From positions 62,001-126,000 of the forward strand of contig NW_027417557.1 of NCBI RefSeq assembly GCF_009905375.1: a stretch of DNA of 64,000 nucleotides, written 5' to 3'. This document shows positions 47,338-60,422 of this stretch, piece after piece. The translations under genes and the position numbers were made by a program. Each line of letters starts with the position of its first letter. The first letter of the stretch is position 1. The notes below the pieces were generated by a model that saw only the letters and a list, made by a program, of their open reading frames with translations, ran no database searches and was not told the origin of the DNA. Source of the stretch: Apium graveolens (taxonomy: Eukaryota > Streptophyta > Magnoliopsida > Apiales > Apiaceae).

Positions 47338-50265
47338 TACCCATTCTTTTCCAGTTCGTAATCGCTACTACCTTACGTTCCTAATATTATACCGGTTACA
47401 CTTTTGCTCACTAGCGTTCTATAACCTTTTAATAACCACGTCAACCTTAGTATCACGAATGTGTTTCCATTCCGAATACCACCATAACTTTACTACTCCT
47501 TTTTCAGCTGTTTCTATCTTCGAAAGCTTAATCCTTCATATAGAAGTAAAAGAATTTATTGAGAGATCACTATGATCATGAACACTTGTTATATTGCATA
47601 GTTAGTACAGAAGGTGGCCAGCCTTTAGTACTTGACAAGCAATTAAACAATAGCTGGTATCCTACTAGGCTTCTATCACACAGATAGATAGTCATTCGGC
47701 AATACCTCCCCTTTCTGGAAGGGTTGTTCTTCTCAGCTTACATGAAATGAAAAGAAGAGAAAAGAACGAATTGAAGAGAATTGTATATATGAAAGAAAGA
47801 AAAAAAAATATACTGCCACAAAATATCTGGCTTGGAACCTACCTCTGAACTATAGAGGTTTGTCATAGGAGAACAAATCATATACGTATATAAATCAACA
47901 TTAAGCATTATAGCCTCGTATTTCCCATGCCTAAATATTTTCGCTATCCCGTCCATCATTCTATAGACCCACACTCTTCCTCGAGCTTATACACAATCAC
48001 CTTTGAAACTCCCTCGACATCAAAAATCGAATCTGGGATCTCATTCTATACATCATCGTTACTAGAATTCTATGCTTGCACCGCAACCTTCCTCGTATAA
48101 TAATACGGCTCTCTATTGATAAGAAAGAATAAATATTCAATAGGTAGATACTCTACTTAATTAGTCTATCAATGATAACTTATACCCTACCACTACCCGA
48201 TTAGTGGTACTCAATCTCAACACCCATTCCAATACAACTCTCACAGTTGTAACCAGCTCATTACTCACAGAATCATTACTGCCTTACTATGGTCCACCAC
48301 TGACCTACTGTAGTCATTCATTTTCCATGAAGTCTTAATAGCTGACCATACGGAGTCCATACAGGTCGTATCTAATTCTCCTAAGGAGTTAACATAACCA
48401 CCAATCACAATTCATGAAGAACACTCCAAACTCTGACGTACTTTCATGACATGAAGCAGATAAGATTGCAGAAGAGTTTCAATCAAAGCAACGATAACAG
48501 GTTAATACCATTTTTAATCATATGCCTTAAATAGAAGACTTAACTCAAAGGTTCGTTTAGTCTTTTTGGAAACATGGTCCTGGCTTATTCTCAAGATAGT
48601 ACCTCCTAAGATAGATAGCCCGTTCATGGCGATTACACGAATTAAACCTTTACCAACTACTATTATGGTTGGGTATTGCACAGTCATCAGAAGGAATGTC
48701 AATCTTCCAAACCATAATTCAACCTTCACATTTTTAACCATCATCACTGTATTCTTTTGGCACACGCGCCTATAATTATCCACTTACCTTTAAAGTGTCG
48801 GCCACCTCTTTGGCCTTTCCTGATAGTAAAATTTCCTTACAGTCAATGTCATTTTAACCACCTCCAAATAAATTTTCTACCTTATTTCCGATCACTGCTT
48901 GAGTGAAGATGTTTTCCTTAAAATCAGATGGGAAAAAAAATATCACCATTTTTTTTTCCATAAGTTATTACCTCAGTCTTTAGAGGCTAATCACTGTCAA
49001 GACTGACTCTCAATCATAATTAGAACATCTTTTATCTTAAGTCCTAATTACCCTGAACAATTTCGACCATTATTGGTTCGATCCATACCTTCTCGTGGTT
49101 TAACACGTGCCTCACTTGGCATCATTATAATTACGTCATATTTCCTTTATCAACATTTCTATTCTTGAGAATTTTGAATATTACCTTTCTCATTGCAAAA
49201 CCTCTAAGGTTATCCTTGAATCGTTCCTCCTGTATTCCCTAGATACAGGGCATATCAAAATACCATATACTAATACTAGAATCATTGTCTATATACTTTT
49301 GAAAAAAATTTCTCCACTGATTCTTAAAGGTTATTATTACCTTAATGCTTTCCAATTCATACTGTCAAAACTCATACTATCCCTATCAAGGGTGAAATGC
49401 CAACCTTTATGCATTCCCCTAGGATTCGTTTTAAGTTACCAATGTTCTATCCTTAATTCCACCTTTTAAAAAGGTACAAGCATCCTTCCATGGATAAATA
49501 AAGTCATATATCCCTGATATGGGTATCTTATTCAATCATTCCCACCTCGATAGTAAATGCCTAATTTCACAATAACATCTGTATACAAAATGAGGTTAAT
49601 CAAAATGGCCTCCAAAAGATAACAACGGTTATCCGCTTTTCTTTCCTGATTTGGTAATGATAACATGGATGTTCTGGAAGATATTGGTCATGTTTAACGT
49701 GAACTTCTTTTTAATAATTCCTTATTTACTTTTGCTGTTTATCTCAACAGTCATCTCAATGTTGGGATATCTCTCATACCTGGCGTCTCCCTTTCTGGGT
49801 ATCATGCCACCGGTCTTACACTTCACCTTCTTGAAGGTCACTTCCTTCATCCAATTTTCTTAATTTCTTACTTTCTTATCCCCTTAGTCTATCCGCGTCT
49901 CATTATTTATCCTTCGAATTATCTCAAGGTTTCCTCGAATCCTCCCAACTTACAGGGGATAAACTATACATAACTCGTATGCCTTCAACCATCAACTTTA
50001 ACTCATGGTGAATCACCCTCATCCTGACGATTACATACTTTTCTATGTCTATTGCTATGAGTCTTTAGGGTTTCCTCATACCCAACTCCCTTGTCATTCC
50101 TCAAACTCTATTGCCGTTATATTCCTTTCTCTTATCATTATTTCATGAACCAACACAACATAAGCATTGATTTCAAACATCCCGTCATTCTGGATTCGTG
50201 TCTACAGAACGAATCTTGACAACTTTTACATCTTAGATTCATAATTCATCATACTCGTCTGCCTT
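47338..50265 (-). other. Heavily decayed interior of element C, mostly unassigned
   Basis: This is collinear with 4768-7690 of element A along its whole length. It contains the same faint minus-strand resemblances: the RNase H C-terminus at 48797-48870 and an RT stretch at 49141-49312. An 89-codon minus-strand ORF (48514-48783) matches the one in A but has no domain I recognise. No functional gene is seen. Confidence 0.5.
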
Positions 50266-50269
50266 TGTT

Positions 50270-50600
50270 CTGGCTCTAAAGCTTTTACACTATCTCCATA
50301 ACCTTGGGAATTACTTTCCTGAAAACAATTGACTGAACTTAAATCAGTTTATTATAATCTCTTGCTCCGTGCCTTCCTTGGCCTTTCACCAGCGGGTGGT
50401 CTCTCTCTTAGGAGGGTAAGTGACAAAAACAGTCTTTTGTGATTCGTCAATCATTTAGAATCTCCAATAATTCCTATATTTCCTTTAGCCAGGCTCTTGC
50501 CTCGGCTGGGTCAGCTTGTTCCATGGAACTCTGAGAGCTTAGCGACTTAAAGGTCCTGAAAGAATTTCTCACCGCACTGTCTCCTCAGGGTGGTGGTTGG
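50270..50600 (-). pseudogene. Gag capsid fragment, decayed (element C)
   Basis: Corresponds to 7735-8010 in A and 25960-26225 in B. It is interrupted by several stops. It lies upstream of the decayed pol block and downstream of the better preserved RT/RNase H block, in element direction, exactly as in A. Confidence 0.65.
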
Positions 50601-50809
50601 GGATAATAGTCTAAGTTCTTTTTAGACAGGTCCATGAATTTCCGTATAGGAGTACCGTCTCGGGTCTCCTTTCCTTACTCGACTTTCTGTTTCCTTAGTA
50701 TGAAATGTTTCATCCTACTCCCCATAATTGGGGTCATCTTTTAATTTAAAATCCTTATTTTCCACTCCATTATGTCATGGGTTCTTCCTATCTTGATGGT
50801 GACCTCCCT

Positions 50810-51690
50810 GACTATCACGTTCAGGGTTTACTCTAAATCTTATTCCTCAAACTATGGCTCTCATCTAAGTTCTCATCCTTACGCTCTTGAACTTTTAGAA
50901 CCCAAATTCTATAGGAATACCTCATTATTCCCTTATCATCTTTCTCGATATTAATCTTTTATCTAATTGTTGGCTCCCTGCCTTCATTCATAACTTTTTC
51001 TGGCACAATATGATCTTTTCCAATAATTCGGGCTGTATTGCAATCTCAAACAGCTTTTCGGTACCGGCTCCGGTTACCTTCACTACTATTTCCATTTTCT
51101 CAAAATCTCTTATAAACTCTCCAAAGGACATCATCATCTTGAGTCTCTCCTTTTTACTAAGGGCATCAGCCACCATATTGGCTTTCCCCGCATGATAAAA
51201 AATCTCCCAATCATTATTCTTGATTAGCTCTAACCGCCTCCTCTGGCGTATGTTGAGCTCTTTCTACGTAAGAATGTACTAGAGCACTTATGGCTTAGGT
51301 AATTCTCGCACTTCTCTCCATACAAGTAGTGCCTCCAATCTTTAGGGTAAAACTATTGCCACGAGCCTAAGCTCATGGGCGGGGATATTGAATTTCATAT
51401 TACCTTAATTGTCTTGACATGTACGCGATTACCTTACCGTGCTGCATAAGCACGCACCCTAAGCCCTTGTGCGAAGCGTCACTACACTTCACAAAATCTC
51501 CTTTTCCATCCGGCAACGCCAGCATAGGGGCCATCACCAACCTCTGCTTCAGTTCTTGAAAGCTGTTCTCACATTTCTCTGTCCATTCGAACTTCTCAGT
51601 CTTACGAGTAAGCCGCGTTAAAGGGGCTACTATCTTTACCACTTGAACGAACCTCCGGTAGTGACCGGCCAATCCTACCTCTGGTAGTCG
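50810..51690 (-). pseudogene. RT thumb, RNase H and integrase N-terminus remnant (element C)
   Basis: Two open pieces are recognisable. 51400-51672 carries the YRRFVQ thumb segment and the RNase [11 protein letters not shown] motif. 50988-51176 carries the VADALSKKERL end of RNase H and the linker to integrase. The frame is broken between them. The block aligns with 19150-19990 of element B and 8250-9095 of A, and it lacks the RT catalytic core. Confidence 0.78.
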
Positions 51691-51724
51691 ACCAAACCAT
51701 GATCATCAATTCATCAGTGGTCCT

Positions 51725-51946
51725 TTATCCAATCCTGTCAGGATCCTCCATGGGATCCTCCTCAACAAATATCCCTTCTAGGACAACATCCTCAACCGCT
51801 AAATCCTCAATATCAACATCATCCGGTCTTGCATTAGGACACTCTATCGGATCCACAATCCGATCTCCAATTAGTAATAAAATATCATCGCGATGTTGCT
51901 CCTCAACCTCAGGGTTCGGAGTCCCGCTACCATATACGATAACGAA
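51725..51946 (-). CDS. Small acidic leader ORF (element C)
   Basis: 73 open codons bounded by TAG (51947-51949) and TAA (51725-51727), the same length as 9129-9350 in element A despite many substitutions. The peptide is Glu/Asp-rich and shares an RDD...LLLIGD segment and EEDP near the end. There is no ATG at the beginning, so translation would need another initiation mode or splicing. Confidence 0.35.
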   Translation of the reverse strand, partial: FVIVYGSGTPNPEVEEQHRDDILLLIGDRIVDPIECPNARPDDVDIEDLAVEDVVLEGIFVEEDPMEDPDRIG

Positions 51947-52102
51947 CTACGCTCCTATCACGATATTTATAAGGGTTCACATAAGGGTTTTAACTGTCAG
52001 TACTATGTTAGGTAGCCCGACTATGAACTTGGCAAGAGTTCTTATTATCTTTGTGAACTTATTATCTTAACATCCCATCATCTCTGAGGTTTATAACGCT
52101 TA

Positions 52103-52114
52103 GCTCTGATACCA
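52103..52114 (-). other. Primer-binding site of element C (tRNA-iMet type)
   Basis: Minus strand TGGTATCAGAGC, four bases from the 5' LTR, as in elements A and B. Confidence 0.9.
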
Positions 52115-52118
52115 TTTC

Positions 52119-55100
52119 TGTAACACCCCCAGATCCGGGGTCGAGGATCCAGGTCGTCACGGTCTTTCTTTCCACAATATCACTTCACTTAATTAATAAT
52201 AATAACCTTATGCTGTGAGCCCACACTAACACACACCACAACCTGTTATAGTCTCAGAGATGAAATTTAAATAAGTACAAGTCTTTGAATCCACAATTTA
52301 AAAGTTATTACAACCCAAAATGATTACTTGATAAATTTACAGTTAATTGCCATTATCTGCCACAAGTTATAATTATACATAATTGATTCTCAAAAGTAGA
52401 TGGTCTGATCTACAATAGATCTACCTCTGCAGCTATGGCAGCTACAACATCAACGGGAAGACGCGGGACGCTTCCCACGCGCTTGCGCTGGGTCTGCTGG
52501 AGTCTGGCCATCTTTCCTAACTGTTGTTGTGTGATGAAGAAATAAAGCAAGGGTGAGCAGCAAGCCCACCAAAATAATATGTATAATGATTTACAATATA
52601 TGAGCCTACTCATAATACTCATGAAAGTCTTGGTCAAAAGAAATGAACCAAGTTTGATATCTTAATGCGATGAAGTCGCAAAATATTCAGTATATATACA
52701 TATATACTTTTCAAAATATTGGAAGTCCTCTTCCATGCATAATATACACAAAGTCCCAGTGTATAACTGTATAAAAAAATATCGTTGCAAGGTGATCTCA
52801 TATATCTAACCTTGTCTCAACGTTTTTCTGAAAATCTTTGTCATTCATAAGACAATTATTAATTATATATAAATTTAAAAGATGAGGTTACCAAATACCC
52901 CAATATACTTATATCTTTCCCAATACTACTTGAACTACCACCGTTCAAGTTATAATCAGTTTCAAAAGTTCATCACATAGATGAGACTACAAGACAATAT
53001 TTGAATAGATTCAATCTTTGAAATATTATTGAATGAAATAAAGTTACGAGATACTTTATTTAGTCCCGATATATATATATCCACATATATATATCTCTTA
53101 AACATTTCCTGGAACCTCTGTTATGTAAAGTATGAACAGAGTTTGAAACATCCAATGAATTTTGGAAAGGAAAAGAATTTTGGCATAAACCAGATATCTT
53201 GCTGATCAGGCAAAGATACCAATAAGTAACCTTTTCTACTGTAGATGGATGAATTCCTCACCGGTCATCACCCTGGCCGCATTAGGACCTCGCGCTAGAC
53301 CGTTACCCGGCCCCTCACGCGTTGATGGACTGCCACCCAGCCACTTACACAATAATAGACCGTACCCCGGCCTGTCGCTTATGCCGACTCAATCAAATGG
53401 ACTTACTTCCCGAACATTGGGCAAGTAATCAAATTGTTTTCTCAAAACAGCAACCTCGTTGCGAATATAAAATACACCACAGAGCCGGATTCCCCAGGTT
53501 TTGAGCGAGTATTTAAATCCCCTTAAAAGGAAGATCTTAAATATAAAAAAAGAGTTTTGGGATCCACTCTGACTTTTAAAAATCATTTTGAAGACTCGAA
53601 AACACTTTAAAGAGTGTTTGGAGTAAAGCTGATTTAATGAAGTAAATCAGTCCCCAGAATATTTAGAAAATGACCGAATATTATTATTTAAATAATATTC
53701 CCATAAAGAATAGTCTTTATAAAAATAATTGAAGTAGAAGTATTAAAATTTATACTTGAAACGAGTATTAAATAACCAAAGATATACTTATATGAAAGTA
53801 TTATCTTTATTTGAATAATCGAAAATAAGTTTGATTATTTACACCTTATTCTTTAATAAAATAAAGAATATATCTCAGCAAATAATCGGAGTCATAGATC
53901 CTCAAATGAATATTCAAATAATATTCATTAAATAATATAAACTGAGTCATAAGTCTTCGAATGAATATTCAAATAATATTCAATAAATAATATAAAAGAG
54001 TCATAAGCCCTCGAATGAATATTCAAATAATATTCAATAAATAAATAAAAGGAGTCATACGCCTTCGAATAATATTCGAAATAATACTCAATAATAAAAT
54101 AAAGTTTAAAGTTATCGAATAAACCTTATTCGATTAATAGTTTGGAAAAACTATATATATATATATATATCCATATCCATATATACAAAATGTACTCGGG
54201 ATCCTCGACTCCCGGTTTTAGAAAATATTTTCACCTTTGGGTCCCTATACTAAGGGTATATGCAAGTTACCGCTATCCTCTAGCATAGGTATTATCAACT
54301 GAACCAACAGATATATATTCCAAGAATATGAAACAGGCATGCATATATACCATATCACATGCTACAATATATCGCAAGAATTTGCTAAATAACCAACATG
54401 CATCTATCGCAAGATAATGCATATACAAGTGTATACATCACAACAACAGTATAACGGATAGAATACTTGCCTGAGCGACTTGGGGGGTTACGAATGCCTC
54501 GGGACGAGTCTGGTAACCTATAAGCAACAAGTAAGTTGGAATTAAACCAAAGTCACTTGTAAATCTATACTTTAACTAACTTAGACTCTAACGCTCGTTT
54601 TGCGCTCACTGATTCGCTTAAGTCACTCGGGTACCCTCGGCTCCACCATTTTTAATAATTTAACCTTTACGATTTTTAAAGCGATTCCTTCGCGAGTGTC
54701 TTACCAACTTCCTAACACACTTACCATAAATGTTTCATACATTAATTAACCCTTTTTGGTCTTTAACCTATGTTTCAAAGTAAGGCGAGGGGAAATGTTT
54801 CGTTCGCGAAACGCCGTTACTTGAAACGGTCGTTTCTCCTAAACCGTGCATCGGAATCGAACGTACTACATATCAAAACGAAGCTCGTAACATGAGCTAT
54901 CTAAAAATGGAAGTGGTCATAATCTAGCAGGGGGTTCTCGGGTCCTAATGCTATGCACAAAAACAGTCCAAAGAAAATCGGACGTTACGACGACTATGTT
55001 TACGCGTTTTCCCAATTTTAAACCATTCAATACCAACCACAAATCAACCCCAAATCAATCATACAACCAATATCCATCCTTATCACATCATAAAAACCCC

Positions 55101-56263
55101 AACAAATCCATATTAACCATTTATACTTATTCCTCACATGAACTAAAAGCTTTACTTAGGTTCTTTAACTAATTACCAAGATTTACAACTCCAACAATAC
55201 AACAAAACCAACTAATCTCTACAAACTCAACCAAACTTCAACTAATCAAGCATCATGCCTCACATATGCTATATCAAACACATTCAATCCTAATTACTCA
55301 AAAATAAAGCTAGGGTTTGTAGTTTATACCTTCCTTGGAGAGTGGAGAATCAAGAGAATGGCTTGGAATCACCCTTAAAGTCCTTATCCAAGCTTAATCT
55401 AAACAAAACTTCAAGAACACAAATTTTAGTTCTTGAAAACACTATTCACCATCTTCTTTCATGATTTATAGAAAAAGATTGGCTTGGAATTAGAAGCTTA
55501 AACTTATAGGAAGTATGTAACTATCCATGGGGAAGCTTAGATAATTACCTTGCTAAATAGTAAGTGGAGGAGCTTGGACTTCCATTTTCTAAGAAAAGCA
55601 CCCGAGAGCTTCAAGGAGAAGAAGAGAGATTTTTTTTTGTGTTTTGTGATTTGTTTTGCTTGGTTGCTAGATTTTTGTTTTGTTTTAGGCCAATTACCCA
55701 TTTACCCTTGATTTTGTGTGGTTAACAATCCACCACATTTCCTTCCCTTCTATGTCATGCTTGCATCACTTTGTGATGTCATCACCCCTCCTTTGTCCTC
55801 TTTCTATTGGTTGGATGACACCATCCTCTCTTATCCTTTTGATTAACTTCCTAATTGTTTGCCTAATGACCGCTGATCTGCTATACGGTTCGCTTAACTT
55901 TCATTTTCATTTATCGTTTGAGGGATCATACCCGGGATCTTATTACTTAGGTTCCCTTAACCTTTCTCAATATATTGTATTCCTTTTATGATCCTCTCTT
56001 ATAATCCTTTAATTTAAATCCTTTTTATCCTGTTACCTTATACTCAATTCTTTCGGTATCTAGTGTATTTCCGGGAAAAATCAAAGTGTTCGGATTTGGA
56101 TTCTGACGATCTTTACATACACTTATATCCCATATAAAGTACTAATAAAATCTCAGAATATCTATATCAGACCCCTACATAGTGTGGCATGAAAAGTTTT
56201 CTCATTCAGCAAAAACACTATTCATAAGGGTTTCAAAAATTTCCAAAAATTGGGGTTATTACA
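52119..56263 (-). repeat. 5' LTR of element C
   Basis: The 4145 bp LTR pairs with 42376-46542. The main difference is a shorter AT tract near 54152-54170; otherwise only scattered single-base changes are visible. It shows the same mosaic pattern as its partner, with the A-like section starting near 52540. Confidence 0.95.
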
Positions 56264-57114
56264 GCCAAGTACAAGAATAAAACTTCACTCAGAACTGGCT
56301 TGGCCAACAACGGGGCCTGGGCCATATACTTCTTTAACTCTTCAAATGCCTTCTGGTTTTCCTCACTGCATACAAAGTCTTTGATGCTCTTTAGCGACTT
56401 GAAGAATGACAAACACTTGTCCCCCGACTTGGAGATGAATCGTCCTAGCGCAACAACCCTTCCTGTAAGCTTCTGAACATCCTTAACAGTTTTTGGTGGT
56501 TCCATGTCCAGGATTGCCTTTATTTTATCCGGGTTAGCCTCAATTCCCCTCTTTGAGACCATCAGTGCCAAGAATTTTCCAGATCCTACTCCGAAAGCAC
56601 ACTTCGTAGGATTCAACATCATCTTGTGGTACCTCAGGACCTCAAAAGCTTCCCTTGAATGGGCTATATGATCAGTCTTTACTAGACTCTTGACTAACAT
56701 GTCATCAACATAGACTTCCATAGTCTTACCAATAAGATCCTTAAAAATTTTATTTACCAACCTTTGATAGGTGGCTCCTGCATTCTTGAGACCAAACGCC
56801 ATAACAAGATAACAATAAACACCAAAGTCAGTGATAATTGATACCTTTGGAATGTCATCCTTATGCATTTTGATCTGGTTGTATCCACTAAATCCATCCA
56901 TGAAACTCAGCATCTCATGTCCAGCAGTGGCATCAATCAAAGTATCAATTCTAGGCAGCGGAAAATAGTCTTTGGGGCATGCATCATTCAGATCAGTGAA
57001 ATCTATACACATCCTCCACTTTCCATTAGCCTTCTTCACCATTACAGGGTTTGCTAACCACTCCGAAAATTGAATGTCCTCAATGAAACCAGCCTCTAAG
57101 AGTTTTTCTACTTC
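56264..57114 (-). pseudogene. Reverse transcriptase of the Tat element, cut by element C
   Basis: The open frame follows directly, in the same frame, after the TAG at 57115-57117. It contains the RT fingers and palm: MCIDFTDLNDACPKD, the YVDD catalytic motif (56701-56712), the TKCAFGV segment and the LTGRVVALGRF thumb segment. It ends at the GCCAA duplication, beyond which LTR sequence of element C adds a few spurious codons. The missing continuation is at 42375 and below. All RT catalytic residues are present. Confidence 0.93.
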
Positions 57115-59835
57115 CTATTTTATAGCCTCTTGTCTTTCTGGGGCAAAAATTCTTTTCTTTTGTTTTACTGTCTTCCGACTTGGATCCACATTTAACCTGT
57201 GAATAATCAACTCCGGGTCTATGCCTGGCATATCAGCTGCTGACCATGCAAACACATCACTATTTTCTTGCAAAAATTTCACCAACTGCCCTCTAAGGGG
57301 CTCCTCTAATGTGGCTCCAATGAAAGTCATCCTCTCAGGATTTTCGGGGTCTAAAGGAACGGAAACCAAGTCTTCTATCGGCCTTCCTCTATTCTCGTCA
57401 TTTTCTCGGACATCCATATCTTCAATAGGAAGAACCTGCCCCCCGACTCCATCTGCTCTCAAAGAGGCCACATAACAGCTTCTAGCCATTTTTTGATCTC
57501 CTCTCTCTTCTCCAATCCCGTTTCGGGTGGGAAACTTCATGATCGAATGGTAGGAAGAGGGGACTTCCTTGAAGGCATGTATCCCTGTTCTCCCCATGAT
57601 AGCATTATAAATTGAACTAGCCTTTACCACCACGAAATCCAGCATCTGCGTCGCTTGCCTTGGTTCCGTACCTATGGTGGTTGTCAATTTGATTATCCCT
57701 TCCACAGGACATTCTACTCCAGCAAATCCATATATCGGCATGTCGGTTGGTGTTAACTGGGAGTCGTTATACCCCATCCTTAGAAAAGTGTCGTGGAGCA
57801 AGATATCCACAGAAGCACCATTATCCACAAGAACCCTCTTAACCGGGCTATTTCCTATTATCGGTGTTATGACCAGCGGGTCGTCATGAGAGAACTTCAC
57901 ACCCTCTAGGTCGGAATCATCAAAAGCCAATGTTACTTCTGTCCTGGCCCTCTTCGGGGCTTCTCCAACAATATGCATAACCTCCCTAGTATATGCCTTT
58001 CTGGATTTTTTGGACAATCCAGCAGCAGTTGGACCTCCAAAGATCGTGTTTATCACAGGTCCTCGAGGGCGTCGCGGTCCTCCAAAAATTGCATTTATAA
58101 CTGGCCCTCTAGGTTGGGGATTCCGCCCCTGATCGTCTTGGTCCCTCCTACGATCTTCAAAGTTCTTCCTTCCATTATTATTTCTGTCCCCTCCATCTCC
58201 AGTATACTTATTCAATCTTCCTTTCCGAATCAAAAACTCAATTTCATCTTTCAACTGCCTACACTCATCGGTGTCATGGCCAACATCCTTATGAAACCTG
58301 CAATACTTGCTCTTATCTAGCTTGGTGGGATCAGCCTTCAAGGGCTTAGGCCAGCGAATATCTCTATCTTTCTCAATCTCCATCAAAATCTGACTTCTAG
58401 GAGCATTCAACTTAGCGTATTCAGTGAACTTTTGCCCAGGTCCTCCCTTCTTGGGGGTTGAATCAGGGTTTTGTTCGGTTCTAGGATATTTATCCTTTGC
58501 AATATATTCTAAATCAGTTTTCCGCTTCTTGCCTCCAGTGGGCTCATTACTTACTACGGTCTTCCTCATACTTTCTTCAACCTTGATATACTTCCCTGCC
58601 CTCTCTTGGAGCTGCAACATGCTTTCAGGGGGACGTTTGGCCAAGGACATCTTGAAAAACTCGTCCCTAGTTCCTTGTTGCAGTGCTATCATGGCTACCT
58701 TATCATCAAGGTCCGGGACTTTTAAAGCCTCCTTTGTAAAACGATTCAGGTAATCTCTCAAGTATTCCTTAGCTCCCTGCACAAGACTCATAAGAGATGC
58801 TGAACTTTTCTCATGGACTCTTCCACTGATGAATTGCTTAATAAAAGCCTGACTTAATTCTCTGAACGATCCAATAGATTTTGGGGGCAAGCGACTGTAC
58901 CATCTTTGAGCCATACCTGACAGGGTTTGAGGGAAGGCCCGACACTTTATAGCATCATTCACGGGTTGCAGCAGCAGTGCATTAGAGAATGTCCTAACAT
59001 GATTAGCGGGGTCTCCCGTGCCATCATAGGCTTTGATAGTGGGCATCATGAATTTCCTTGAGATATGGGCATTCATTATCTCTTCTATGAAGGGTGGAGT
59101 TGGATCAGCAGGATCTCCAAGGGGAAGGAGATTGCTTGGATCAGTTCTTGGGACGACAGCCCTTCTTCGTACCGGACCATCCAGGTCTATGACAGGAGGA
59201 GGATTTCTCCCTCTAGGAGGTATCTGGGGTCTGGTGGCCTGGTGAGCCTCCAAATCACGCCTCAGCCTTTGGATCTCAGCCTCATGCGCCCTGATCCTTT
59301 CCTGCACTTCTTGGGGATTCGCCCCTGGGGTGCTTTGAGGGCGTTGCCTTCCATCGGCCATTGGCTCTTTGCCAGGATGCCTCCTTCTCGGGGTCACTTC
59401 ATCATCCGAAGATTCGGAGTCTCTCTCAGTGTAAGGACCAGAAAATTCCTGATCATCGGGGATAGGAGCCAAACCTCGTATATAGGGGGGCGACTGCCCT
59501 CGTGCTTCACTTCGCCCAGCATATCCACTTCCTCCAACCTCAGGGTGAAGGGGCATCTCATAAGGGGGGTTAGTAGTAACAACAGTTGAGTATTCATACC
59601 CGACGGGTCGGGAATTCATAGGTATATGTACTTGTTGAACTTGAGGATTCGTACCTTGAATAGTCGGGGGAGTCGTCCCTTGTGGCTTAGGTTGAGTTGC
59701 CCCTATCTGGGTTTCCGCTTGAGTAGATGCATAAGTTGAGTGGGGAGGTATCTCCACGGTGGACGAAATCATCTGGGTTGTTCCCAATGGTGTTCCTTCC
59801 TCCAGAGCTCTAGTTGTTCTCCGTGTTCTCGCCAT
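57115..59835 (-). CDS. Gag-protease polyprotein of the Tat element
   Basis: 906 intact codons begin at the ATG at 59835, which stands 18 bases from the primer-binding site. The order is: a Pro/Gln-rich N-terminus; a coiled segment at about 175-200; the capsid domain at about 265-425 (GDPANHV, RWYSRLP); and a CHHC-type knuckle C512-H515-H520-C525. A basic linker with a duplicated RGPVIN.IFGGP segment (577-601) follows, then the protease active site DNGAS at 671-675. The C-terminal tail leads into RT (DVFAWSAADMPGI). Gag packages element RNA and the protease matures the particle. The frame closes with TAG at 57115-57117, after which RT continues in frame, so the stop is either a nonsense mutation or a readthrough site. 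Confidence 0.93.
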   Translation of the reverse strand: MARTRRTTRALEEGTPLGTTQMISSTVEIPPHSTYASTQAETQIGATQPKPQGTTPPTIQGTNPQVQQVHIPMNSRPVGYEYSTVVTTNPPYEMPLHPEVGGSGYAGRSEARGQSPPYIRGLAPIPDDQEFSGPYTERDSESSDDEVTPRRRHPGKEPMADGRQRPQSTPGANPQEVQERIRAHEAEIQRLRRDLEAHQATRPQIPPRGRNPPPVIDLDGPVRRRAVVPRTDPSNLLPLGDPADPTPPFIEEIMNAHISRKFMMPTIKAYDGTGDPANHVRTFSNALLLQPVNDAIKCRAFPQTLSGMAQRWYSRLPPKSIGSFRELSQAFIKQFISGRVHEKSSASLMSLVQGAKEYLRDYLNRFTKEALKVPDLDDKVAMIALQQGTRDEFFKMSLAKRPPESMLQLQERAGKYIKVEESMRKTVVSNEPTGGKKRKTDLEYIAKDKYPRTEQNPDSTPKKGGPGQKFTEYAKLNAPRSQILMEIEKDRDIRWPKPLKADPTKLDKSKYCRFHKDVGHDTDECRQLKDEIEFLIRKGRLNKYTGDGGDRNNNGRKNFEDRRRDQDDQGRNPQPRGPVINAIFGGPRRPRGPVINTIFGGPTAAGLSKKSRKAYTREVMHIVGEAPKRARTEVTLAFDDSDLEGVKFSHDDPLVITPIIGNSPVKRVLVDNGASVDILLHDTFLRMGYNDSQLTPTDMPIYGFAGVECPVEGIIKLTTTIGTEPRQATQMLDFVVVKASSIYNAIMGRTGIHAFKEVPSSYHSIMKFPTRNGIGEERGDQKMARSCYVASLRADGVGGQVLPIEDMDVRENDENRGRPIEDLVSVPLDPENPERMTFIGATLEEPLRGQLVKFLQENSDVFAWSAADMPGIDPELIIHRLNVDPSRKTVKQKKRIFAPERQEAIK

Positions 59836-59852
59836 GGTTGTTGTTGTGCCTT

Positions 59853-59868
59853 CCCACAGACGGCGCCA
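59853..59868 (-). other. Primer-binding site of the Tat element (TGGCGCC type)
   Basis: Minus strand TGGCGCCGTCTGTGGG, two bases inside the 5' LTR. This sequence is standard for Tat/Athila-type elements and is usually assigned to tRNA-Asp or tRNA-Arg. It differs from the tRNA-iMet site of the Tekay elements. Confidence 0.85.
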
Positions 59869-59870
59869 AA

Positions 59871-60422
<552 letters not shown>

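Larger units (their letters stand above)
42376..56263 (-). mobile_element. Element C: non-autonomous Tekay-type retrotransposon inside Tat pol
   Basis: The 13,888 bp element is flanked by the 5 bp duplication GCCAA (42371-42375 and 56264-56268). It lies exactly between RT and the first RNase H of the Tat pol, whose frame resumes on the other side. LTRs are 4167 and 4145 bp and nearly identical. The 5.6 kb interior has the same order of decayed blocks as element A, with no long ORF. The combination of young LTRs and old coding decay points to mobilisation by proteins supplied in trans. Element B or a close relative is the plausible donor because LTR ends, primer-binding site and polypurine tract match. 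Confidence 0.95.

Noticed and set aside
56233..56263. Last codons of the Tat RT open frame
   Set aside because: These bases belong to the LTR of element C; the real pol frame stops at the GCCAA duplication.
59065..59589. 174-codon plus-strand ORF opposite Tat gag
   Set aside because: Shadow of the well supported minus-strand Gag-protease frame; no domain seen.
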